A DNA stretch of 64,000 nt. Origin: Ruegeria atlantica. GTDB taxonomy: Bacteria > Pseudomonadota > Alphaproteobacteria > Rhodobacterales > Rhodobacteraceae. The stretch lies in the NCBI RefSeq assembly GCF_013032505.1, contig NZ_WQCG01000004.1:62001-126000 (forward strand), given 5' to 3'. A program made the translations under genes and the position numbers. Numbering within the stretch: the stretch's first letter is position 1; each line of letters opens with the position of its first letter. Below are positions 17,048 through 25,700 of this stretch, one piece after another. The notes beneath the pieces were generated by a model. That model made no database searches, was not told the origin of the DNA, and was given only the letters and a program-made list of their open reading frames with translations.

Positions 17048-18367
17048 ATGTCTAAAAGATTGGCGATAGTATCAAGTGGGATAAGCGGCCCGCTTAACAG
17101 TGCGGTAGAGTTTGCTAAGCAAGCAAAACTAGTCGGTTACGAGGTGTGTGTTTTTGCGCCAAAGTCGTCGTTCGATCTAATTTCACATTTCGGTCTGGAG
17201 TACGGCGAGATTCCAACTCCAAAAGTTGATGCTTTCGCAGACCTACTGACTGCAGACCAGTTAAGGACATTATCATCAAATGATCGTCTGGATTGTGCAG
17301 TGGATGCCCTTGGTGTTAATGATTTTTCTGCCTCAATGTCCCGTTTTCAACCAGATGTTATCTTTGTCGACTGTGAACTCCACGCGCATATCATAGTCGG
17401 CTTGTCTCTGGGGCCGCCGGTCATTCAGTATAGCAGTATGTTCTTGTCGCCGCCCGGTTCCCAGGCGCCTCCTTTGAACAAACGCGTGTGTCCGGGTGTT
17501 GGTATGCGGGGAAGTCGAATTGGGGTCTCAATTATTTGGATGAGTTTCCTGATTTGGAAAGTGAAAAAAATTCTAAGAAACAAGTTCAAACATCAAGGTG
17601 CAGATTTCACTTCGGCGCTGCTTGAACTGGCACGGCGTTACAACGTTCCGATCGCAAGAATAAGACGGCTGATTTGCTGGCAAATGCCATGGACTTACAA
17701 GGTTCCCACTGTCTTGTTTCTCCCGCGGTCCGTTGACTTGCCAACACGTCCTTACTCAGATTTTTCGTATCTCGGAGCAATGGTAATTCAAGATCGTCCG
17801 GAAAAGCCTCATGATCGCGAAAAAGTGCGCAGGTTCTGTTCGGGGCAAGGCACAAAGAAACGCATTTTCGTCGGTTTCGGAACAATGATGAAGCCTAAGA
17901 GCGATCTGCTTGTTAACCTTTGGGAAGTCGCACGTAAGCATCCAGAGTGGCAGTTCCTGTTTGCTGCAGGTCAGAATTGGGAGGATGGTGGCAGTTGTGA
18001 CTACCCACGCAACGTTGATGTTGTGGCGTGGGTCCCCCAACACCAGGTTCTAAAGCATGCTCATCTTGCAATAATGCACGGAGGCACAGGCGGTTTTATC
18101 GAAGCCGTTGAGGCTGCAACACCTGTTCTCTTGTATCCGCATGTCAACGATCAGCAGGGCAGCGCAGCCAGAGCTGTCTTTCATGGAATTGGTCGCGCGG
18201 GGCGCCACGCGGATACTGTCGAAAAGATCGAAAATGATATTCAAGAACTGCTGACCGACCCAAAATACAAAAAGAACTGCAAGGCATTGCAGGCTTCTTG
18301 CCAGCAGGAGAAGGTTGATGGAGGGCTGGCTGCTTTTTTGCAAAACGTCACCACCCAAAGTAACTAA
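17048..18367 (+). CDS. Family-1 (UGT/MGT-like) glycosyltransferase
   Basis: A 439-residue GT-B enzyme of glycosyltransferase family 1, which moves sugars from UDP- or dTDP-sugars to small molecules such as macrolides, sterols or peptides. The C-terminal donor-binding motif reads HLAIMHGGTGGFIEAVEA, then TPVLLYPHVNDQQGSAARA; VVAWVPQHQVLKHA precedes it. The N-terminal domain is acceptor-specific. It is the first gene inside the island, 205 bp before the NRPS operon on the same strand. It may glycosylate the NRPS product for export or self-protection, which is inference. Confidence 0.85.
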   Translation: MSKRLAIVSSGISGPLNSAVEFAKQAKLVGYEVCVFAPKSSFDLISHFGLEYGEIPTPKVDAFADLLTADQLRTLSSNDRLDCAVDALGVNDFSASMSRFQPDVIFVDCELHAHIIVGLSLGPPVIQYSSMFLSPPGSQAPPLNKRVCPGVGMRGSRIGVSIIWMSFLIWKVKKILRNKFKHQGADFTSALLELARRYNVPIARIRRLICWQMPWTYKVPTVLFLPRSVDLPTRPYSDFSYLGAMVIQDRPEKPHDREKVRRFCSGQGTKKRIFVGFGTMMKPKSDLLVNLWEVARKHPEWQFLFAAGQNWEDGGSCDYPRNVDVVAWVPQHQVLKHAHLAIMHGGTGGFIEAVEAATPVLLYPHVNDQQGSAARAVFHGIGRAGRHADTVEKIENDIQELLTDPKYKKNCKALQASCQQEKVDGGLAAFLQNVTTQSN

Positions 18368-18571
18368 AAATTCAAATAAAATAGAACATTAAGGCATTTA
18401 TCAATCGACTCAAAGGGTGGCCAAGACCGCCGTCCACCGTTTGATGAAAAACAATAATGCGCTTTCTACACTGTATTTCCGTCCAAACATTTAAATGTCA
18501 ATTTCTGAATAGGATGATCCGGCCAGCTTCGACGTGCGTATTGGGTTTAGTACACCTAATCGAATACGACA

Positions 18572-19726
18572 GTGAACCAAGCGACGCGCCATACAAACCG
18601 CGATACCAGATGCGCTAGACTGGACTTTGCAAAAGCAAGCCCTGACGTTTCTGATGGGAACTTACGCACAGTGTGGAAAGCCGCCGGTGGATGTGGCGCT
18701 TTTGAGTTCGTTTTACCGCCAGGCCTTGGCGGTTCAATTAATAGTGCCAGTGAATTCGTTGAGGAAATGTTGCTGTTTGGTGAGTTATGCGCGGATAGCG
18801 GCTTGGCGATGGCCATAATCTCACAGATTTGGACTATTCAAAGCCCCCTTATTCGATTTGCTTCCCAAGAGCTACAAGACAGGTACTTATCGAGGCTCTT
18901 GTCCGGCGAATTGATTGGCGCATTTGCACTGACCGAACCTACGGCGGGATCTGACGCGTTGTCGCTGCAAACGACCGCTGAACACAATCGGACGGGATAC
19001 ATCCTGAACGGTCAAAAAGCATTTGTCGGCATGGGGCCTGTTTGCGATTTCGCGATCGTTTTCGCGCAAACCGCGCCCGAGAAAGGTCGTTGGGGTTTGT
19101 CGGCCTTCGTTGTGCGCGCCGATGATGAAGGGTTTTTGCGGGCGGATAGGCAGGAAAAAGTCGGATTGAACTCCGTCCCCATGGGACAGCTTGAGTTCCG
19201 TGACTGCTGGGTTCCGGAGGCCCGTAGAATTGGACGAGAAGGCGCCGGAGCTACGATTTTGCAAACCACGCTCGACTGGGAGAGGTGCTTTATCCTAACA
19301 GCGCAAGTAGGCGCGATGCGCCGCCAATTGAACGAGTGCACTGAGCATGCCGTATCTCGTAAGCAATTTGGCAGGTCGATCTCGGAATTCCAATCCGTTT
19401 CCAACCGCTTGGCAGACATGCGCGTACGTCTGGAAACCTGCGAACTTATGTTGGCGCGCGCGGCACAGCTGTACGATACCGGACAACCCCTGACGCAGTT
19501 TGCGGCGATGGCAAACCTTCACATTTCTGAGGCGTTTCTAAGTTCCAGCATGGATGCAATGCGAACGTTTGGCGGTCGTGGGTATCTGCAAAGTTCAAAC
19601 TCAGGAACCGATGTGAATGACGCCCTCGGCGGTGTCATCTACTCGGGTACCTCGGACATTCAACGCGAAATAATTGCAAGGATGGAACTTGGAAAAAGTT
19701 CCCAACCGAAAAACGGGGGAGACTAA
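18572..19726 (+). CDS. Acyl-CoA-dehydrogenase-like flavoprotein, possible carrier-bound aminoacyl oxidase
   Basis: A 384-residue member of the acyl-CoA dehydrogenase family. FAD-binding and substrate motifs are ELIGAFALTEPTAGSDA, AFVGMGPVCDFAIVFA, RKQFGRSISEFQSVSNRLADM and the C-terminal TFGGRGYLQ...YSGTSDIQREIIAR. The start is the GTG at 18572. Within an NRPS operon, next to a stand-alone adenylation enzyme and a carrier protein, it resembles PltE/RedW, which oxidise prolyl-S-carrier to pyrrolyl-2-carboxyl-S-carrier. The YEGT glutamate that acts as base in short-chain dehydrogenases is Ser here; the base may lie elsewhere, as in isovaleryl-CoA dehydrogenase. Confidence 0.85.
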   Translation: MNQATRHTNRDTRCARLDFAKASPDVSDGNLRTVWKAAGGCGAFEFVLPPGLGGSINSASEFVEEMLLFGELCADSGLAMAIISQIWTIQSPLIRFASQELQDRYLSRLLSGELIGAFALTEPTAGSDALSLQTTAEHNRTGYILNGQKAFVGMGPVCDFAIVFAQTAPEKGRWGLSAFVVRADDEGFLRADRQEKVGLNSVPMGQLEFRDCWVPEARRIGREGAGATILQTTLDWERCFILTAQVGAMRRQLNECTEHAVSRKQFGRSISEFQSVSNRLADMRVRLETCELMLARAAQLYDTGQPLTQFAAMANLHISEAFLSSSMDAMRTFGGRGYLQSSNSGTDVNDALGGVIYSGTSDIQREIIARMELGKSSQPKNGGD

Positions 19727-19730
19727 ACCA

Positions 19731-20984
19731 ATGCAAAACGCTGATCGCGAATCCACTACCCGCGCCGCGAATTGGACAAATTCGTTTAGTGGATCGTTGA
19801 CTGCGCTCTTTCTGTGGGTAGGCGGCTTAATTCTGGTAGCCTTCGCAACGCCGGTTCATGCCCACAAGTTCAACGAGAGCTACGTTTATTTTGACGTCAC
19901 CGATGACACCCTGAGTGGCAGGATTGAAGCAACGTTGACGGATCTAACCCGAATTCAGCTAGGGGCGCCGGAGGTTTCGACGTCGCTGACTGAGGACGAA
20001 GTCCGGCAATCACAAGAGTTCTTCTTCGAATATTTCGAAAATCGCATGAAACTTTTGTCGGATGGGCAAGCCCTTCAGGTTGAATTTGACGACATCTCAT
20101 TTTTTGATTCGTCGGTCGATACGTTCGCTCAACTGCATTTTACTGTTTTAGACATCGAGCAAACCCCGACAACTATCGAGATGGCCTATGACGGGCTGTT
20201 CTCTGACGTCGATCCAACCCATCGAGGTTATGCACTGATTGGTAGCAATACCCGAAACGGGATGGACGAGAACGAGGCCTACATCTCACTGATTTTCGCG
20301 CCGGGCGATGGCTCAAAGGCCCTTTACCTGAACGATGAACCGGTAGGCGATATTGCGCGGACGTTCTTTGTGCACGGCGTTTGGCACATCTGGCTTGGGT
20401 TTGATCACGTTCTGTTTTTGGTGACTCTGCTTTTGGGAGCGGTCATGCGGATCGAGAACCGGCATTGGGTTCCTTCCGAGAACATCCGCGAAAGCCTGTT
20501 GGAAACCGTCAAGATCGTAACGGTGTTCACGATCGCCCACACTATCACACTTTGTCTCGCAACCTTCGAAGTTATAACCCTGCCTGTGACGCTGGTGGAG
20601 GCGGTTATCGCTTTCTCGATCGCTGCCGTCGCCGTCGGCAACCTTGTACCTCGTTTTCACGCAAGTTCTTGGAAGGTCGTCTTCCTGTTCGGGATATTCC
20701 ATGGCTTCGGTTTCGCAAATGTGCTCGAGCCACTTGGCCTCGACCCCACACGCAAGGCGCTTGGACTGGCTACATTTAATATTGGAGTTGAGGTCGGGCA
20801 ACTCGCCATTGTGGTCGTTTTGTTCCCCATCTTCTTCGCCTTGCGGCGCCTGACGGCCTACCGCGTTGTGTTTCTGCAATTTGGTTCCGTCGCCCTGATC
20901 GCAATTGCAATGTTCTGGTTCTACGAGCGAACGATCGGCTGGTTCCCGCAGTTTGGTGACGCCGTGGTAATGGTGACCCAATGA
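19731..20984 (+). CDS. HupE/UreJ-like membrane protein with N-terminal periplasmic domain
   Basis: A 417-residue protein. After a signal or anchor segment (LFLWVGGLILVAFATPVHA) comes a soluble domain of about 170 residues beginning HKFNESYVYFDV. The C-terminal half has about six membrane helices with the HupE-type motif GVWHIWLGFDHVLFLVTLLLGA, later TIAHTITLCLA, IFHGFGFAN and FNIGVEVGQLAIV. His and Asp within helices recall nickel/cobalt permeases, but this long form has no established substrate. It starts 4 bp after the dehydrogenase stop and its stop overlaps the ligase start (ATGA), so it belongs to the operon. Its role in natural-product synthesis is unclear. Confidence 0.8.
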   Translation: MQNADRESTTRAANWTNSFSGSLTALFLWVGGLILVAFATPVHAHKFNESYVYFDVTDDTLSGRIEATLTDLTRIQLGAPEVSTSLTEDEVRQSQEFFFEYFENRMKLLSDGQALQVEFDDISFFDSSVDTFAQLHFTVLDIEQTPTTIEMAYDGLFSDVDPTHRGYALIGSNTRNGMDENEAYISLIFAPGDGSKALYLNDEPVGDIARTFFVHGVWHIWLGFDHVLFLVTLLLGAVMRIENRHWVPSENIRESLLETVKIVTVFTIAHTITLCLATFEVITLPVTLVEAVIAFSIAAVAVGNLVPRFHASSWKVVFLFGIFHGFGFANVLEPLGLDPTRKALGLATFNIGVEVGQLAIVVVLFPIFFALRRLTAYRVVFLQFGSVALIAIAMFWFYERTIGWFPQFGDAVVMVTQ

Positions 20985-22498
20985 TCGAAGCGGGCTTGTT
21001 CCTGGACGATGCACTCAGGCGGTACGCACAAGTAACGCCCGAAGCTGCGGCGGTCAGCACGCTGGGGGAAATCACCACTTACGCTGCGCTAAATTCCAAA
21101 GTCGACAAGATTGCAAATGCACTAGTCACTCTGGGCGTAGAACGCGGTGACAGAGTGGCTGTCTGCTCGGTCAAAGGCGCGGAAACCATCGCGGCGATTT
21201 ACGCCATCCTCCGCATCGGAGGCGTTTATGTTCCGATTGATCCCGCAGCACCGACCGAGCGCATTGAGGCGCAAGTATCGATCGTTTCGGCCAGAATGGT
21301 CATCGCCGACACAGCGCGCAAAACTAAGTTTTCGAGTACTTTTTCCGAAAGCCAACTGTTTGACATTTCGCAACCGCTGGATGAAATTTCGGGCAGTCCA
21401 AAAGTCGTTTGTGGTCCGGATAGGCGTGCCGAGGATCCTGCTTACATCCTCATGACATCCGGGACCACCGGCGCACCAAAGGGCATAGTCCATACCCATA
21501 AAAGCGGGTTGGCCTACGCAAAGATGGCCGCGAAACTGTGCGCGTTACGCGCGTCAGATCGAGTGAGCCACCACACCCCTATTCATTTCGACATGTCGAT
21601 TTTTGATATCTTCAGCACCGCCCAAGCCGGAGCTTGCACCGTGGTTATTCCCGAAATGCATGCAAAACTACCTGCAAGCCTTTCGGAGTTGACGGAGAAG
21701 GAGAGGATCACTGTTTGGTACTCTGTCCCATATGCACTGATCCAAATGGTAGAACGCGGCGTGCTGGAGGACCGAAGCCTGGAAGCGCTGCGGATCGTCA
21801 TGTTTGCCGGAGAAAAAATGCCTCCGGCTGCTTTGAAGGCGCTGTCCAAACATACCCCAAACGCGAAATTTCTGAATGCATACGGTCCGACAGAAACGAA
21901 CCATTGCACGACGGCCGTGATGACGCATGCAGAGTTGGACGGAACCAGCCCGTTGCCTATTGGACGTCCGGATATTGGAGTGACCGCTCGTATCGGGATC
22001 GGATCTGAAGATGAGGAAAACGGAGAACTCCTGATCGCTTCTGAACAGGTCATGTTGGAATACTGGCGCGACTCCGGGCCAACTGAAGCCGCGTTTTGCG
22101 ATCTTCAAGACACCGACGGAAATGTGCGTAGATTCTACCGTACCGGCGACATCGTTCGAAGAGCGGAAAGCGACGATATTTTCTTGATCGGACGCAAAGA
22201 CCGCCAAGTAAAACTCAGGGGTTTTCGCATCGAACTGGATGAAGTCGAACTTGCTTTGGTCAACACTCCACTGGTTACCGAGGCGGTCGCGACAGTATGC
22301 GGCGATGAAATCCATGCGTATGTCACCGGCGGTTCAAAAGAAGATCTGTCAAGCGTTCGGTCCAAAATAGAAGCTGTTTTGCCGCGCTATGCCGTGCCTC
22401 ATCACATCGAATGGCTTGAGGAAATGCCCCGCACTTCGACGGGCAAGATAGACCGCGCCAAGCTCGCCGGGCAGAAAGATACACAGCATGCAGCCTGA
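20981..22498 (+). CDS. Stand-alone amino-acid adenylation enzyme (PltF/RedM-like)
   Basis: A 505-residue AMP-forming ligase. Core motifs: A3 ILMTSGTTGAPKGIVHTH, A5 NAYGPTETNHC, A7 YRTGDIV, A8 GRKDRQVKLRGFRIELDEVE and A10 PRTSTGKIDRAKL. It has no condensation or carrier domain and its stop overlaps the next gene, a free carrier protein, by 11 bp. By alignment to the phenylalanine-activating domain of GrsA I read the ten pocket residues as D-M-F-Y-M-A-A-H-C-K; the leading Asp implies an alpha-amino acid. PltF-type prolyl ligases share the D, Y, A and C-K positions, so proline is the leading candidate but not proven. Confidence 0.87.
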   Translation: MIEAGLFLDDALRRYAQVTPEAAAVSTLGEITTYAALNSKVDKIANALVTLGVERGDRVAVCSVKGAETIAAIYAILRIGGVYVPIDPAAPTERIEAQVSIVSARMVIADTARKTKFSSTFSESQLFDISQPLDEISGSPKVVCGPDRRAEDPAYILMTSGTTGAPKGIVHTHKSGLAYAKMAAKLCALRASDRVSHHTPIHFDMSIFDIFSTAQAGACTVVIPEMHAKLPASLSELTEKERITVWYSVPYALIQMVERGVLEDRSLEALRIVMFAGEKMPPAALKALSKHTPNAKFLNAYGPTETNHCTTAVMTHAELDGTSPLPIGRPDIGVTARIGIGSEDEENGELLIASEQVMLEYWRDSGPTEAAFCDLQDTDGNVRRFYRTGDIVRRAESDDIFLIGRKDRQVKLRGFRIELDEVELALVNTPLVTEAVATVCGDEIHAYVTGGSKEDLSSVRSKIEAVLPRYAVPHHIEWLEEMPRTSTGKIDRAKLAGQKDTQHAA

Positions 22499-22742
22499 AG
22501 AACAAATTCAGGCTTTGCGCGATTACGTTCGCGTCACGCTGTTGGGCGGCCTAAAAGTGACAGACGACGAAGAACTGTTGCTAAGCGGAATGATCGACTC
22601 GTTGGGCGTCATGTCTTTGGTTTCGTTCGTCGAACAGACCTACAGCATTGAAATCCCTTTGGAGGACGTCACGCTGGAAAACCTCAGCTCTATCACTGCA
22701 ATTTCCGTTTATGCCGAAAATCGGCGCTTCGCAGTTTCCTGA
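22488..22742 (+). CDS. Free-standing peptidyl carrier protein
   Basis: An 84-residue phosphopantetheine-binding carrier. The attachment serine is Ser38 in SGMIDSLGVMSLVSFVEQ; the following EIPLEDVTLENLSSITAI is the usual helix II-III region. It resembles PltL/RedO-type carriers that hold a single amino acid while it is oxidised. Overlap with the ligase (11 bp) and only a 10-bp gap to the NRPS suggest that it delivers a starter unit to the condensation domain of the next protein. Confidence 0.9.
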   Translation: MQPEEQIQALRDYVRVTLLGGLKVTDDEELLLSGMIDSLGVMSLVSFVEQTYSIEIPLEDVTLENLSSITAISVYAENRRFAVS

Positions 22743-22752
22743 GGTGGCCAAC

Positions 22753-25700
22753 ATGTCGCATCCATTGTCTGAAAGCCAACTGAGGTTCTGGAAAGGTCAT
22801 CTTCTGCAACCGGACCTGCCTTCTTACAACATGGCTTGGCGATTTGACCTGAACTTCGAGGTGGACCCCGATGTGTTTCGACGAGCGCTTTTCGAAACGG
22901 TTCAGGACAATGAAATTCTGCGCACGGTTTTTCGAGAAGGGACTGATGCGCCCATTCAAGTTGTCAAAGATGCAGTTGAAGGGCTTCTCGAGTGTAAGGA
23001 CGCCAGTCAGTCGCCTGATGCGGTAATTGAATTGGAGCGTGAGCTCGATGCGTGGGTTCAAATTCCGTTTGATCTAAGGCGTGAAACACTGCGCAGCCAA
23101 CTGATCAAGTTGGCGGACGACCATTGGGTTTGGGCCGTATGCCAACATCACATCGTGTGTGATGCACAGTCCGGTGCTCTATTGTTTGATCAAGTGTCCC
23201 AACGCTATTCGGCTATCGATCATGACGGTGTTTTCACTGCTGAGCCGCTGCCAAGCTTTTTTGAAAGCCCGCCGCTGCACAACACCGCCGAGGTACTTGC
23301 GGCGCCTTCGCCTTTCTACCCATCGTCCCCACCATACGGTAGTAGCGCCAAGCGAGCAGGTTTTTCCAAACGTATTGCTGTGGAGATTTCGCAGGATATA
23401 CAGGACACGCTTGAGCACGCTGTAACCCAATCGGAATTCCGCCTGTTCACGCCAGACTTGTCGAAGCTGGCAGTCTACCTGACGGCGTATATCGGCTATT
23501 TGCATCGGGTCACAGGCGACGACCAGATCACCGTTGGATTGCCATCCCATAACCGCTTGTCGAGCCAAGACAAAAGAACGCTGGGTCCATTTGTCGAAGT
23601 TCTGCCGTTAACTGTGGAGTTAGACGCTGAAGACACGCTGTTGGATATACATGTAAAGGTCAAAACCGGGCTGGGCACGTTTTTAAGGCGGGCGAAACCC
23701 GGCGCGGTTGCGACCATTGATACGTCGGGCATAAGTGCCGTTTGCAACTACATTCAAGCCGAGTTTGGAAGCTTCGCCGGGAAGCCGGCAACGGTGAAAT
23801 GGCTCCCTAGCGGTGCGCATGACGCGGGCCATGCCATTCGTCTCCATATCATGGATTTTCACGGAAACGGCAAGCCAGATCTGTTCCTGGATGTACATGA
23901 GGAAATCTTAGAAAACGTACCGGCTAGGGCCCTGCAGAACCACTTCCTGCGTGTCCTGAAAGCTACGGTCGAGGTTCCGGATACGCGTATAACAGCACTG
24001 GACATCGCTGCAGATGAAAAAGATCGGGCGATTGTATTTGGAAGACAAAACTTTGCGGGTGCGCCCGAAACAGTTTTGGACGCGTTCTCGGCACAAGTTA
24101 TTAAATCCCCGGATTCAATTGCACTGTCGTGTACCGACGACCAGATAACTTTCCGACAACTCGACCGGCGCAGCGATCAGATTGCAGCTTACCTCATTGG
24201 CCTCGGAATCCCGCGTGGGTCTCCCATAGCGATCAATCTGCCGCGATCCATGGATTTCATTTTGGTCATGTTGGGTGTGTTGAAAGCCAGTTGCAGCTTT
24301 GTGCCCATAGCTTCAAATACACCAAGCGCGCGTGCAGAACAGATTGTCAAAATATCAGGTGCCGCGGCAGTATTCGTGCCCTCTGACGATAACCGCGCTT
24401 TTTCTTGTCGCAGCTTGAACATCACACTGATCAATGCAGATACACCACGCACTTTCGAGAGGCCATCTGGCGGCGACCTTGCCTATGTTCTGTTTACCTC
24501 TGGTTCGACAGGTATACCAAAAGGCGTTGAGGTTAACCACACAAACCTGTCACGCTACATTAACTGGGCTGCAAAGACTTTCACAGGCAACCGCCCTGCG
24601 CACTACGCATTCTTTTCTTCAATATCATTCGATCTGACACTGACGTCCTTGTTCGCGCCGTTGGCTACCGGTGGGTCGATCCGTATCTACCCGGAGCACT
24701 CCGACCCTGACCTTGCAGTGCTGGACGTGTTTACCGAAGACGCGGTGGATGTCGTGAAGTTGACCCCCTCTCACCTCGCCTTGGCTTGCAAACAGGGTCA
24801 TGTTGTCGAGCGTATTCAGACGCTTGTTCTGGGTGGTGAGAACCTGACATCCCAACTCTGCCGTAAAGCGACCCAAAATCTATCACCATCTTTGACACTG
24901 ATAAATGAATATGGCCCAACCGAAGCCGTCGTCGGCGCCATGCACCACACATATGACCCCGATACTGATACCGAGCTCTCGATCCAAATAGGGTCTCCCG
25001 CAGCCGGTGTTTCGGTCAGTGTCAGGGATAAAGGCATGAACCTGTGCCCTATTGGTGTAACCGGAGAAATCGTTATCGGCGGACGCTTGGCCGAGGGATA
25101 TCTTGGCGCACCCTCCGAAACTCAAGGGAAATTCTTGGAGGATCCAAAAGCAATTCAGGGCAAGGTTTACCGAACTGGTGATTTGGGTCGTATCAATCGA
25201 AACGGACGATTTGATTACCTTGGCCGGGCGGATCAACAAATAAAAATCGGCGGTGTCCGTTTCGAAGTCGCAGAGATTGACCGCGTTTTGCGACAATTGC
25301 CGAATGTGAATGCCGTTCATGTCTCGTTCGGATCAGTGCCGTCTACTGGCAGAAACAAGCAGTGTAAAACATGTGGCCTCACGGATTCCGTGCCCGGGGT
25401 AGATTTTGTTGAAAACGATCTGTGCCAAATTTGCGCAGAATTCGACAACTACAAAGCCCGGGCGCAGGCCTACTTTAAGGATGAACCCGCGCTACAACGC
25501 GAAATAGCGCGTGCAGCCGAAGCGAGCACCGGGAAATACGACGCGGTCATGATGCTGAGCGGTGGCAAGGACAGCACGTACGCCGCCTACCGGCTTGCCG
25601 ATTACACTTCGCGGGTGCTCGCCGTGACTTTGGACAATGGTTATATCTCTGAAAAGTCGAAGACGAATATTCAAAGGGTAGCAGACGATCTTGGTTGGGA

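Noticed and set aside
22648..22752. 35-residue N-terminal extension of the first NRPS
   Set aside because: It overlaps the carrier-protein gene, has no condensation-domain character, and the ATG at 22753 has an excellent ribosome site.
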